A stretch of 64,000 nucleotides of DNA, from contig NZ_AUHK01000006.1 of assembly GCF_000423145.1 (NCBI RefSeq), positions 16,128-80,127 on the forward strand, given 5' to 3'. This document shows, piece after piece, positions 17,591 to 27,478 of the stretch. The position numbers were made by a program, and so were the translations under genes. The stretch is from Helcococcus sueciensis DSM 17243 (GTDB taxonomy: Bacteria; Bacillota; Clostridia; Tissierellales; Peptoniphilaceae). The notes under the pieces were generated by a model. That model did not search any database. It was not told the origin of the DNA and saw only the letters and a program-made list of their open reading frames with translations. Position 1 is the stretch's first letter; every line of letters begins with the position of its first letter.

Positions 17591-18695
17591 ATTATCGAAC
17601 GTTTTGAAATGCAAAATGAAATAGAAGAGTTAAAAAAGACGATAAAAAGTCTTGGGAGCTCTCTTTGACATTGCTAATTTAAAAGAAAATTTAAAAAAAC
17701 TACAGGCTAAAAGTTTTGAGTCTGACTTTTGGGATGATTCAGATAAGGCACAAGAAACTATGATTGAGATAAATTCTTTGAATGATACTATTGAAACATA
17801 TGCAAAACAAGAAATGTCAGTAAATTCAATAAGTGAAATGATAGAGATTTTAAGTGTTGAAGAATTTATTGAAATGCAAGATGATTTAACAAATGAACTT
17901 TTAGAAACTAAAAATAAAGTATCTAAGTTAAAAATTCAAACTTTACTATCTGGAGAATATGATAGAAACAATGCCATATTTTCAATACATGCTGGAAGTG
18001 GTGGGCTTGAGGCAACAGACTGGGCTCAAATGCTTATGCGTATGTATACTAGATATTTTGATAATAAAAAGTATAAATATGAAATGACAGAGTTTAATAA
18101 TGAAGAGGGTGGCGGAATAAAATCTGTTACATTTATAGTAAAGGGTAGAAATGCATATGGATATCTAAAAGGTGAAAAAGGTGTTCATAGACTTGTTAGA
18201 ATTTCACCATTTGATTCAAATGCTAGAAGACATACATCATTTGCTTCAGTAGATGTTTATCCTGAACTTGATGATAATGTAAAGATAGATATTGAAGATA
18301 AAGATTTAAGAATTGATACATATAGATCATCTGGTGCTGGTGGTCAACACGTAAACACAACTGATAGTGCTGTTAGAATCACTCATATTCCAACAGGTGT
18401 AACAGTTACGAGTCAAAATGAGAGATCTCAAATTAAAAATAGAGAAACTGCTATGAAAATGCTTATGGCTAAACTTGTTCAAATAAAAGAAGAAGAACAT
18501 AAGGAAAGAATAGAAGATATCCAAGGTAAATATAATCAGATTTCCTGGGGATCACAGATAAGGTCTTATGTATTTCAACCATATACTATGGTGAAAGATC
18601 ATAGAACGAATTATGAAGTCGGTAATATAGAAAAAGTAATGGATGGCGATATAGATGATTTCATCAACGCCTATTTAAATATGAAGGAAGAATAA
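17591..18695 (+). CDS. prfB: Peptide chain release factor 2 with programmed +1 frameshift
   Basis: RF2 ends translation at UGA and UAA. The zero frame (25 codons, ending LGSSL) stops at TGA 17666-17668 in CTT-TGA-C, the classic autoregulatory site, with a GGGAG Shine-Dalgarno-like element at 17654-17658. After a +1 slip the frame reads D-IANLKENL and runs 342 more residues, giving about 367 aa. The SPF tripeptide (ISPFDSN) and GGQ (SGAGGQHVN) are present. The zero frame has no ATG at the expected place: the strong GAGGTGAT site is followed by ATT (17591) and ATC (17594); the first ATG is 17609, far from any ribosome site. I give the ATT as the likely start. Confidence 0.88.
17663..17669 (+). 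promoter_or_regulatory. prfB +1 frameshift site
   Basis: CTTTGAC: a CTT slippery codon, the in-frame TGA stop and a C that makes the stop weak. Upstream GGGAG helps slippage. Low RF2 lets the ribosome shift and make more RF2. Confidence 0.92.
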
Positions 18696-20809
18696 TGGAT
18701 ATAGTAAAAAATATTGCTCAACATCTTGATGTTAAAGAAATTCAAGTTCAAAAAACAATCGAATTAATTGATGAAGGAAACACTATTCCTTTTATTGCTA
18801 GATATAGAAAAGAAGTTACTGGTAATTTAACGGATGAAGTTTTAAGACAATTAGAAGAAAAGTTAAATTATTTAAGAAATTTGGAAAAAAGAAAAGAAGA
18901 AGTGATTACTTCTATTGAAAATCAAGAAAAAATGACCGATCAATTGATGGAAGCGATACAAAAAGCAGAAACTCTAAAAGAAGTAGAAGATATTTATCGT
19001 CCTTACAAACAAAAGAAACAAACTAGGGCTACAAAGGCGAAGGAAAAAGGTTTAGAACCATTATCAAACTTTATACTTACTTGGAAAGAAGGAAATGGAT
19101 CTATAGAAGAAGAAGCTGATAAATATATTACAGAAGAAGTTGAAACTAGAGAAGAAGCTATTCAAGGGGCTAAAGATATTTTAGCTGAATTAATTTCTGA
19201 CACTACAGTATTTAGAAATATCTTGAGAAAAGATGCTAAAAGAGATGGGAAAATTGTCTCTATTGAAGCTAATTATGATGAAAAAGATGCAGAAGAAGCT
19301 AAAACATTTGAAATCTATTTTGATTTTGAAGAAGAAATATCTAAAATTCCATCACATAGAATACTAGCTATCAATAGAGGAGAGAAATTAGGATATTTAA
19401 AAGTATCTGTAAAATTAAATGACGAAGATAATATATTTTTAATAGCAATGAGTATTAATAAAGATAGAAGTTCTGAGTCTTACAAATATATTTATGAAGC
19501 TGCAGAAGATGGATATAAGAGACTTTTATTCCCGTCTGTTGAAAATGAAATTAGATCAGAGCTTACAGAAGCTGCAGATAGTCAAGCGATTGATGTGTTT
19601 GCAACTAATTTAAAACCATATTTAATGCAGGCTCCCATAAAAGGTACTGTTGTTATGGGACTTGATCCTGGATATAGAACAGGATGTAAGACGGTAGTTG
19701 TATCTGAGACTGGATCTTTATTGCACGATACAATAATATTCCCTGCAAAACCAAAGGAAGATATTGAAGGTTCAATTAAAATAATGAAAAAATTAATTGA
19801 AGAATATAATGTGGGTCTTATTGCTATAGGAAATGGAACGGCTTCAAGAGAGACAGAAGCTGTAGTATCTAAAATGTTGTCTGAAAATGAGTTTAGTCAT
19901 AAAGTTTACTATACAATAGTAAATGAGTCTGGAGCATCCATATATTCAGCTTCAAAAGTTGGTATTGAAGAGTTTCCAGACAAGGATGTTACAGTTAGAG
20001 GAGCGGTTTCAATTGCGAGAAGAATACAAGATCCACTTGCTGAACTTGTAAAAATTGAACCAAAACATATTGGTGTTGGTCAATATCAACACGATGTAAA
20101 TCAAAAATTATTAACTGAAACATTGAATAATGTGGTGGAAGATAGTGTAAATACAGTAGGTGTAAATCTTAATACTGCATCAGCTTCACTTTTAGCTTAT
20201 GTATCAGGGATTAATTCAAGCGTTTCAAAGAATATTGTTGAATATAGACAAGAAAATGGTATGTTTAAGTCAAGAAAAGAATTAAAAGATGTTAAAGGTT
20301 TAGGACCTAAGACCTTTACACAAGCAGCAGGATTTTTACGTATACCAAATAGTGAAAATCCATTAGATAATACAGCTGTTCATCCCGAGTCATACAAAAT
20401 AGCAGAACAAATAATGGATTTGGAATTGGATAAAATTGATATTAAAGAAACAGCTGAAAGATTAGAAGTAGGAGAACCTACATTGACTGATATTATAGCT
20501 GAACTTAGAAAGCCGGGAAGAGACCCTAGAGAAGATATGCCAAAACCTATACTTAGAGCAGATGTAGTAAGTATAGATGATTTAGAGATTGGTATGGTAC
20601 TTACTGGAACTGTTAGAAATGTAGTTGATTTTGGAGCTTTTGTAGATATTGGATTAAAAAATGATGGATTAGTTCATATTTCTGAACTTTCTGATAAATA
20701 TGTAAAGAATCCTTCAGATATTGTAAAAGTTTCCGATATAGTAAAGGTTAAGATAATAGATATAGATAAAAATAGAAATAAAGTAGCGCTTAGCATGAAA
20801 GGTATTTAG
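18695..20809 (+). CDS. tex: Tex-family S1 RNA-binding protein
   Basis: A 704-residue transcription accessory protein. The Tex N-terminal helical region (1-180, with IPFIARYRKEVTGNL) is followed by a YqgF-like RNase H fold (VMGLDPGYRTGCK), helix-hairpin-helix modules (LNTASASLLAYVSGI; LKDVKGLGPKTFTQAAGFLRI) and a C-terminal S1 domain (about 632-704, VRNVVDFGAFVDIGL). Tex binds nucleic acids and affects transcription and RNA decay. Its start overlaps the prfB stop by one base (TAATG), giving translational coupling. The proS start lies 2 bases after its stop. Confidence 0.95.
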   Translation: MDIVKNIAQHLDVKEIQVQKTIELIDEGNTIPFIARYRKEVTGNLTDEVLRQLEEKLNYLRNLEKRKEEVITSIENQEKMTDQLMEAIQKAETLKEVEDIYRPYKQKKQTRATKAKEKGLEPLSNFILTWKEGNGSIEEEADKYITEEVETREEAIQGAKDILAELISDTTVFRNILRKDAKRDGKIVSIEANYDEKDAEEAKTFEIYFDFEEEISKIPSHRILAINRGEKLGYLKVSVKLNDEDNIFLIAMSINKDRSSESYKYIYEAAEDGYKRLLFPSVENEIRSELTEAADSQAIDVFATNLKPYLMQAPIKGTVVMGLDPGYRTGCKTVVVSETGSLLHDTIIFPAKPKEDIEGSIKIMKKLIEEYNVGLIAIGNGTASRETEAVVSKMLSENEFSHKVYYTIVNESGASIYSASKVGIEEFPDKDVTVRGAVSIARRIQDPLAELVKIEPKHIGVGQYQHDVNQKLLTETLNNVVEDSVNTVGVNLNTASASLLAYVSGINSSVSKNIVEYRQENGMFKSRKELKDVKGLGPKTFTQAAGFLRIPNSENPLDNTAVHPESYKIAEQIMDLELDKIDIKETAERLEVGEPTLTDIIAELRKPGRDPREDMPKPILRADVVSIDDLEIGMVLTGTVRNVVDFGAFVDIGLKNDGLVHISELSDKYVKNPSDIVKVSDIVKVKIIDIDKNRNKVALSMKGI

Positions 20810-20811
20810 AT

Positions 20812-22497
20812 ATGAAAATGGATAAATTTTATATGCCAACATTAAAAGAAGATCCACAAGATGCAGAAATTGCATCACATAGACTTCTTTTAAGAGCAGG
20901 TATGATAAGAAAATCAGCATCAGGAATATATTCGTATTTACCACTTGGATATAGAGTGATTAGAAAAATTGAGAATATTGTTAGAGAAGGTATGGATAAA
21001 TATGGTGCTCAAGAAGTATTGATGTCCGCTCTCCAACCACAAGAAATTTGGGAAGAATCAGGAAGATGGTCTAAATTTGGTGAAGAAATGTTTAGACTAA
21101 AAGATAGAAACAATAGAGAGTTTTGTCTTGGACCTACAGCAGAAGAGTATTTTACAACATTAGTAAGAGATGAGTTAAAATCTTATAAACAATTACCCCT
21201 AAATATTTATCAAATCCAAACAAAATATAGAGATGAAAAAAGGCCAAGATTTGGTATAAATAGAGCTCGTGAATTTACAATGAAAGATGCTTATACATTT
21301 GATAAAGATCAACAAGGGCTTGAAGAATCATATCAAAATATGTGGGATGCATATGAATATATATTTGATAAAATAGGTCTTGATTATAGAATTGTAGAAG
21401 GTGATAGTGGAATAATGGGAAGCGGAGTTTCTCATGAATTTATCGCTATGGCTGAAACAGGAGAGGGTGTAGTTGTATATAGTGATGAAACTGATTATGC
21501 AGCTACTGATGAAAAAGCTAAAGTAACATTATCTATATCGGAAAAAGAAGATGCTTTAGAACTAGAGCTTATAGACACTCCAAATGCTAAGACCATTGAA
21601 GAATTATCACAATTTACAGGTGAAGATAAGTCTAAATTTGCAAAAGTTATTGCGATGAAGACAGAAGATGAAAACTTCATGATTGTAATTCCGGGTCATA
21701 GAGAATTAAATATATTAAAATTCCTTTCACATTTCAAAATTGCTGAAAATGAAATTGAAATGATGACTGATGATGAAATTATTGCTTTAGGATCACATCC
21801 TGGATTTATGTCTCCAATAGGACTTAAAGATGTAAGAGTTATAGTGGATGAAAGAATTACTCAAATGAGTAATTTCTATACTGGAGCAAATCAAATAGAT
21901 AAACACTATAAAAATGTAAATTATGGGAGAGACTTTGAAGGTGAAGTTGTCGAAGATTTATTAATGATAGAAGAGGGTGATAAAGGTCCAAATGGCGAAG
22001 AGTTAAAATTCGCAAGAGGAGTTGAAGTAGGAAATATATTCCAACTAGGTACAAAATACTCTGAAACATTAAATGCAAAATTCTTAGACGAGAATGGTAA
22101 GGAACAATATTTTGTAATGGGTTCTTATGGTATTGGTATTACAAGAACTGTTACTGCAGTTATAGAACAAAACTATGATGAAGATGGAATCATCTGGCCT
22201 GAATCAATAGCTCCATATAAAGTTATAATAACTATAGTAAAGACTGGAGATAAAGATCAAGAAGAATTAGCTAATAAAATATATGAAGAACTTATGGATA
22301 AAGGTGTAGAGGTTTTATTAGATAATAGAAAAGAAAGACCAGGTGTTAAATTTAAAGACAGAGATTTAATAGGAATACCTCATAGAATTACCGTAGGACG
22401 TGATGCTAAAGATGGTCTTGTGGAATATTCTACAAGGAAAGAAAAAGAAAATATTAGTATCAAGTACGAAGAAATTATTGAAAAATTGAATTATTAA
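20812..22497 (+). CDS. proS: Prolyl-tRNA synthetase (bacterial type)
   Basis: A 561-residue class II aminoacyl-tRNA synthetase. Motif 2 is seen in KYRDEKRPRFGINRAREFTMKD and motif 3 near GIGITRTVTAVIEQ. Between them lies the bacterial INS editing domain (about 225-405), which clears mischarged Ala-tRNAPro. The C-terminal anticodon domain starts near IAPYKVIITIV. No T-box leader precedes it because it is tightly linked to tex. A 18-bp terminator follows. Confidence 0.96.
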   Translation: MKMDKFYMPTLKEDPQDAEIASHRLLLRAGMIRKSASGIYSYLPLGYRVIRKIENIVREGMDKYGAQEVLMSALQPQEIWEESGRWSKFGEEMFRLKDRNNREFCLGPTAEEYFTTLVRDELKSYKQLPLNIYQIQTKYRDEKRPRFGINRAREFTMKDAYTFDKDQQGLEESYQNMWDAYEYIFDKIGLDYRIVEGDSGIMGSGVSHEFIAMAETGEGVVVYSDETDYAATDEKAKVTLSISEKEDALELELIDTPNAKTIEELSQFTGEDKSKFAKVIAMKTEDENFMIVIPGHRELNILKFLSHFKIAENEIEMMTDDEIIALGSHPGFMSPIGLKDVRVIVDERITQMSNFYTGANQIDKHYKNVNYGRDFEGEVVEDLLMIEEGDKGPNGEELKFARGVEVGNIFQLGTKYSETLNAKFLDENGKEQYFVMGSYGIGITRTVTAVIEQNYDEDGIIWPESIAPYKVIITIVKTGDKDQEELANKIYEELMDKGVEVLLDNRKERPGVKFKDRDLIGIPHRITVGRDAKDGLVEYSTRKEKENISIKYEEIIEKLNY

Positions 22498-22514
22498 AAA
22501 AAAGACTTATATTC

Positions 22515-22556
22515 AAAAAACGAATAATAATACAGTATATTATTATTCGTTTTTTA
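22515..22556 (+). terminator. Rho-independent terminator after proS
   Basis: A perfect 18-bp stem (22515-22532 with 22538-22555) and 5-base loop, ending in T residues. It closes the popT-prfB-tex-proS unit. The following 146 bases up to the amiA promoter show no gene. Confidence 0.9.
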
Positions 22557-22702
22557 TATAACCAAATGATTGTTAATTAAAGAAATTTGCAATTATGCTG
22601 ATTAAATCAAAGATTACAAAAAGGTTACGAAATAATATTTAATGTATATTTTAAATTTGATTGTAATTTATAAAATTTTTTTGATAAATAAAATAAAAAA
22701 AA

Positions 22703-22731
22703 TTGACAATTTAAAATGATTTCCATATAAT
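22703..22731 (+). promoter_or_regulatory. Promoter of the ami operon
   Basis: A perfect housekeeping promoter: TTGACA (22703-22708), 17 bases, TATAAT (22726-22731), 53 bases before the amiA start. Confidence 0.85.
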
Positions 22732-22783
22732 CTAAACAATATAGAAAATTCAAATATGGATTCTCTAAAAAATAGGAGGAATT

Positions 22784-24814
22784 ATGAGAAATTCTAAAAG
22801 ATTACTATCATTATTACTAGCATTAGTAATGGTATTTTTAGTAGCTTGTGGACCATCAAACAATGGTGGAAGTACAGGCAAGGAAACTGGGGGAGAATCA
22901 GGTGCTGAAACACCATCAGATGTTACATATCTAGATTCTTTAACAGTAGCAGGTACAAACGCATTAGAAACAATGGATTATGTTGTTACAAACAAACAAG
23001 CAGACCACGCTTTTAATGCTAACTTTATCGATGGACTTATCGAAAATGACGAATATGGTAACTTGGTACCATCTATTGCAGAATCTTGGGAAACAAATGA
23101 AGATTCTACAGTTTGGACATTTAAATTAAAACAAGGTATTAAATGGGCTACATATGATGGACAAGAATACGCTGAAGTAACTGCACAAGACTTCTTAACA
23201 GGTTTAAGACATGCTGCAGAATTTGAATCAGGTGTATCATGGTTAGGACAAGGTGTAATCAAAGGCTATGCTGAATATTTAGCTTCAGATTTCTCAGATG
23301 CAGAATTTGAAAAAGTAGGAATTAAAGCTTTAGATGATTATACATTAGAATATACATTAGAAGCTCCAACACCTTTCTTTGGTGACTATGCAACATATAA
23401 TTTATTATTACCTATTAATAAAGACTTCCTTGAATCTAAAGGTAGCGGATGTGCATTAGGTGCTCCAAACAAAGATGATTGTACATTTGGTTCAACAACA
23501 CCAGACTCAATTCTTTATAATGGTGCATATGTACTTTCAACATATGACCAAAAATCATCAATCGTTTTAACAGCAAACGAATTATACTGGGATGCAGAAA
23601 ATGTATTCTTAAAAACTGTAACAGAAGTATATGATGAAGGTGCAGATCCATATTCAATCAAGACAGGATTTGAACAAGGAACATACCCATCAATGTCATT
23701 TAGACCTACATGGGAAGATTATACAAAAATTAGAGCAGAATATGAAGAATATATAAGAGCTTCATTGCCAACACCAACAACATATGGTATAACAATGAAC
23801 TTTAATAGACAATCATTTAATGAAACAGGTTATGCAAATGATGAAACTTTAAGAGAACAAACAAAAGCTGCACTTCAAAACTTAAACTTTAGAAAAGCTT
23901 TAAGAGCAGCGTTTGATAGACAAGCTTACTTAGAAATATCAGCTCCTGAGCAAATTGCTATGGAATCAAAGAGAAATATTTATAACTATCCAGATGCAGG
24001 TACTAAATCTGATGGAACAATGTACTTTGATTCAGTAACAGCTCACTATAATGAAGATACAGGTGAAAATGTAGACCTAAATGATGGCCAAGAACCATTC
24101 TTCAGTAAAGAAAAAGCTTTAGAATATATCGAAGCAGCTAAAAAAGAAGGTATACAATTCCCAATTAACTTGGACTTGATTACTATCGAAACAAATGAAA
24201 GATTAGTTAAACAAGCAAATTCATTTAAGCAATCAGTTGAAGCTAATACTGATGGACAAATTATTGTACACGTAGTACTTGCTCCAAAAGATGTAGTTTA
24301 TGGAGTAACATACTACAACGAAGAACCTTCCGAAGCAGATTATGATATTTCAACATTTACAGGTTGGGGTACAGACTACTCAGATCCAAAATCATTTACT
24401 GAAACAATGTCACCAACAGTTGGTTCATTGATGACAAGTTTAGGATTGGGTAGAGTTGATAAAGAAGGAAATGTTGAAGATTTAGAAATCAAGAAAAAAC
24501 TTGGTTTAATGGAATACGAAGAATTATATCAAGCAGCTCAAAAAGAAACATCTGACTTTGACAAGAGATATGATTTATTCGCAAGAGCTGATGCTAAGAC
24601 AATAGAAAATGTATTATATATACCAACTCAAATGCAAACAAGAGTTGAAATGGTATCTAAGATGGAACCATTTACAGGTATGTACTCACAAGTAGGTATC
24701 AGAACAGAATCATACAAGAAGAGAAAATTAAGAGACTCTCTAGTAACAGCTGAAGAATATAATAAAGCATATGAAGCTTGGATGGAAAAAAGAGCAGAAG
24801 CAGCTTCAAATTAG
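22784..24814 (+). CDS. amiA: Oligopeptide-binding lipoprotein, AmiA/AliA type
   Basis: A 676-residue cluster C solute-binding protein. The signal peptide ends in a lipobox LVAC with lipidated Cys22, followed by a Gly/Ser-rich linker. The SBP_bac_5 fold shows IAESWETNEDSTVWTFKL, DFLTGLRHAAEF and KSFTETMSP, and lines up with streptococcal AmiA over its whole length (similar size, same C-terminal KAYEAWMEKR pattern). It catches external oligopeptides and passes them to the AmiCD channel. Codon use is rich in favoured codons, in line with high expression. A terminator-like hairpin follows, so amiA should be made in excess over the channel genes. Confidence 0.93.
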   Translation: MRNSKRLLSLLLALVMVFLVACGPSNNGGSTGKETGGESGAETPSDVTYLDSLTVAGTNALETMDYVVTNKQADHAFNANFIDGLIENDEYGNLVPSIAESWETNEDSTVWTFKLKQGIKWATYDGQEYAEVTAQDFLTGLRHAAEFESGVSWLGQGVIKGYAEYLASDFSDAEFEKVGIKALDDYTLEYTLEAPTPFFGDYATYNLLLPINKDFLESKGSGCALGAPNKDDCTFGSTTPDSILYNGAYVLSTYDQKSSIVLTANELYWDAENVFLKTVTEVYDEGADPYSIKTGFEQGTYPSMSFRPTWEDYTKIRAEYEEYIRASLPTPTTYGITMNFNRQSFNETGYANDETLREQTKAALQNLNFRKALRAAFDRQAYLEISAPEQIAMESKRNIYNYPDAGTKSDGTMYFDSVTAHYNEDTGENVDLNDGQEPFFSKEKALEYIEAAKKEGIQFPINLDLITIETNERLVKQANSFKQSVEANTDGQIIVHVVLAPKDVVYGVTYYNEEPSEADYDISTFTGWGTDYSDPKSFTETMSPTVGSLMTSLGLGRVDKEGNVEDLEIKKKLGLMEYEELYQAAQKETSDFDKRYDLFARADAKTIENVLYIPTQMQTRVEMVSKMEPFTGMYSQVGIRTESYKKRKLRDSLVTAEEYNKAYEAWMEKRAEAASN

Positions 24815-24827
24815 AAAGTATTTGAGG

Positions 24828-24860
24828 TAGAGGTTGAAAGTAATTTCAACCTCTATTTTA
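24828..24860 (+). terminator. Terminator/attenuator between amiA and amiC
   Basis: A perfect 12-bp stem (24828-24839 with 24844-24855), then TTTTATT. It likely reduces readthrough from amiA into the permease genes. Confidence 0.78.
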
Positions 24861-24881
24861 TTAAATATAGTTAAAGAGAAA

Positions 24882-24935
24882 ATTGATAACTTTTACAATT
24901 TCTCAAATATTTGCAAAATTGTAAAAGTTATCAAT
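24882..24935. repeat. Long perfect inverted repeat before amiC
   Basis: Two exact 20-base arms (24882-24901, 24916-24935) flank a 14-base loop. It lies just before the -35 of the amiC promoter. It may be a second terminator (T-rich sequence follows) or a dyad operator. Confidence 0.75.
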
Positions 24936-24944
24936 AATTTTTAT

Positions 24945-24973
24945 TTGATTACAGAGTAAAATTATAATATAAT
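24945..24973 (+). promoter_or_regulatory. Internal promoter before amiC
   Basis: TTGATT (24945-24950), 17 bases, TATAAT (24968-24973; an overlapping TATAAT at 24963). It gives the channel genes their own transcription start. Confidence 0.6.
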
Positions 24974-25020
24974 TAAAGCTATAATTATATCTTTACTACG
25001 ATATAGAAGGAGAGAACGAG

Positions 25021-26517
25021 ATGAAAAAATATATATGGCTTAGAGTTATAAAGTCAATAATTTCTATTTTTCTTGTAACAGCTATAGTAATCGCTATGGT
25101 ATTTACAATGATTAATAGAGATGATGTTTTCCAAAATGATCAAACTTATAGAAAACTAAGAGGTAACACTAAGACAGAATATAGATACAATACTCTCGAG
25201 AGTTTGGGGTATTTAGATAAACTGAGCTTAGGAGAAATGTGTTCTATAGAAGACGTAGATAGAGCTTCTTGTCTAGATGTAGAATCAGATGATTATGCAA
25301 AAGCAGAAGCGTATTGGAAAGACAAAGGATATACAATAGGTACTTATAGTGCTACTGGTGATCCATTAACAGGTTCGAAGTATGCTACTAGAGATTATTC
25401 AGTAGTAGAATTAGTATATAAATACTTTAGTAAAATGTTTGACTTTGATTATCCAAATAAGATAAAAGATGCTAATAATCCTGATTTAGATAATAATAGA
25501 GGATATTATTTTGGTACAGATTTTAATGGTGTTCCAGCTTTAATGTGTAATGGTTGTGAATACAAATATCAAATATATTTTAATGGTAAATTCCCATTTA
25601 TACATGGTAATATGTTGAAGTTAAATTTTGGTAATTCATATCCTACAAGTCCAGGGATTCCAACTATTGATGTTATTTCTAAAGGACAAGGGGCTCAAGT
25701 TCGTACAGAACAAAAATATGAAACTGGAGAAGTTATAAATTCTGCAGATAATAGACATACATTGAGATATAAATTTATGCCAGATCATTTAGATCAAAGA
25801 AAATATGTAGATAATTATGCCACAGTAGATTTAAAAACTGATGCGCCTTCAATGATTGGTACATCATATCTGTTTGGTATTATTTCATTAGTATTTGCTT
25901 ATGTATTAGCATTACCTTGGGGTGTTGCTATGGCAAGAAATAAAGATAAATTGACTGATAAGATAGGTATATTGTTTATCAATCTATCTATAGCGATACC
26001 ATCATTGGCTTTAATTTTCTTCTTAAAATATATTGGGTCACTATTTGGACTACCAGATAAATTCCCACAATTTGGAGCAGGAAATATTAAATCTTATATT
26101 ATGCCAATTATAGTTATGACAATTATCAGTATGCCTGGATTAATGACATGGATTAGAAGATATATGATAGATCAATCTTCTTCTGACTATGTAAAATTTG
26201 CAAAGGCAAAAGGTTTATCAAGAGCAGAAATTTCAAAAAATCATATATTAAAGAATGCTATTATACCAATAGTTAATGGTATACCAGCGTCAATAGTACT
26301 TCAAATCAGTGGTGCTATATATACTGAAACTATATTTGCTATACCTGGTATGGGTAAGATGTTACCAGATGCGATTAAATCAGTTAACAACAATATGATT
26401 ATTACATTGACATTTATATTTACAGCATTATCAATATTCTCACTATTTGCTGGTGACTTATTGCTTACATGGGTGGATCCACGTATCTCACTTAATGCTA
26501 AGAAAGGAGATATCTAA
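25021..26517 (+). CDS. amiC: Oligopeptide ABC permease AmiC
   Basis: A 498-residue permease, the exact length of streptococcal AmiC. One N-terminal helix (about 9-30) is followed by a large outside insert (about 35-275) that ordinary OppB lacks, then five helices with the EAA loop (RRYMIDQSSSDYVKFAKAKGLS). Homologous stretches to AmiC include KFPFIHGNMLKLNFGNSYPT and ATRDY. The insert has four Cys (GEMCSIEDVDRASCLD and LMCNGCEYK), which could pair as disulfides. It forms the membrane channel with AmiD. The stop overlaps the amiD start by one base. Confidence 0.93.
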   Translation: MKKYIWLRVIKSIISIFLVTAIVIAMVFTMINRDDVFQNDQTYRKLRGNTKTEYRYNTLESLGYLDKLSLGEMCSIEDVDRASCLDVESDDYAKAEAYWKDKGYTIGTYSATGDPLTGSKYATRDYSVVELVYKYFSKMFDFDYPNKIKDANNPDLDNNRGYYFGTDFNGVPALMCNGCEYKYQIYFNGKFPFIHGNMLKLNFGNSYPTSPGIPTIDVISKGQGAQVRTEQKYETGEVINSADNRHTLRYKFMPDHLDQRKYVDNYATVDLKTDAPSMIGTSYLFGIISLVFAYVLALPWGVAMARNKDKLTDKIGILFINLSIAIPSLALIFFLKYIGSLFGLPDKFPQFGAGNIKSYIMPIIVMTIISMPGLMTWIRRYMIDQSSSDYVKFAKAKGLSRAEISKNHILKNAIIPIVNGIPASIVLQISGAIYTETIFAIPGMGKMLPDAIKSVNNNMIITLTFIFTALSIFSLFAGDLLLTWVDPRISLNAKKGDI

Positions 26518-27470
26518 TGACAGAAGAAAAATTAGAAAAAGACATTGTACTGTCTGACGACTTATTTGAATTTGTCAAAGTTGATGAAAAAGCTTCTGAA
26601 AAAATAGCTACTCCTGAATATTCTTATTGGGGATCAGTATTTAGAAAATTCTTTTCTTCAAAAGTTGCTGTGTTTATGTTAGTGGTTTTAATAGCGGTTC
26701 TTGCATTTGCTTTTATACAGCCTATGTTTTCAGGATTTGATAATTTAAATACATCAAATATTAACAATCCAAAAATGAGATTTATAAGACCAAATTGGGA
26801 ACATCCATTTGGTACAGACGATGTTGGTAGACCAGTATTTGATTTAGTATGGGCAGGAGCTCGTACTTCACTATCAATTTCATTTATAACTACATTTATC
26901 ACTATGACACTTGGTATTATTGTAGGTACAGTTTGGGGATTTAACAAGAAATTAGACTTTTATTTAATGGACATTTATAATATTGTGTCTAATATTCCTT
27001 ATACTTTAATTGTAATGATTCTATCATATACATTGGGTGCAGGTGTTCCACAACTTATATTTGCGTTATCTGCTACATCTTGGATTGGGGTAGCATATTT
27101 CATGAGAGTTCAAGTAATGATAATCCGTGATAGAGAATATAATATGGCTTCAAAGGTATTGGGTTCTTCTACAATGAAGATAATTACTCACAATATCTTA
27201 CCTCAACTTATTTCTATCATAGTTACATCAGCTTCAACACGTATGCCAGCTTATGTATCTACAGAAGTATTCTTAGGATATATAGGATTAGGTTTAACTC
27301 AATCTACAGCATCTTTAGGTAGAACTATACAAGATCATTCACAATACATGCAATCAGCTACTTATTTATTTATAATACCAGTTGCTGTATTAGCAGTAAT
27401 TACAGTGTCATTTTATATAGTAGGTCAAAAATTAGCGGATGCTAGTGACCCTAGAAATCACGGAATATAG
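26517..27470 (+). CDS. amiD: Oligopeptide ABC permease AmiD
   Basis: A 317-residue OppC/DppC-type permease with a first helix at about 48-70, an outside loop with the OppC motif HPFGTDDVGRPVFDLVWAGARTSL, and five further helices. The EAA loop is REYNMASKVLGSSTMKIITHNILP. It is the second channel subunit with AmiC. TAATG overlap with amiC and 8 bases to amiE show one transcript. Confidence 0.93.
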   Translation: MTEEKLEKDIVLSDDLFEFVKVDEKASEKIATPEYSYWGSVFRKFFSSKVAVFMLVVLIAVLAFAFIQPMFSGFDNLNTSNINNPKMRFIRPNWEHPFGTDDVGRPVFDLVWAGARTSLSISFITTFITMTLGIIVGTVWGFNKKLDFYLMDIYNIVSNIPYTLIVMILSYTLGAGVPQLIFALSATSWIGVAYFMRVQVMIIRDREYNMASKVLGSSTMKIITHNILPQLISIIVTSASTRMPAYVSTEVFLGYIGLGLTQSTASLGRTIQDHSQYMQSATYLFIIPVAVLAVITVSFYIVGQKLADASDPRNHGI

Positions 27471-27478
27471 GAGGAATT

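Noticed and set aside
20809..20812. T-box riboswitch before proS or serS
   Set aside because: Both synthetase genes directly abut or overlap upstream genes, leaving no room for a leader.
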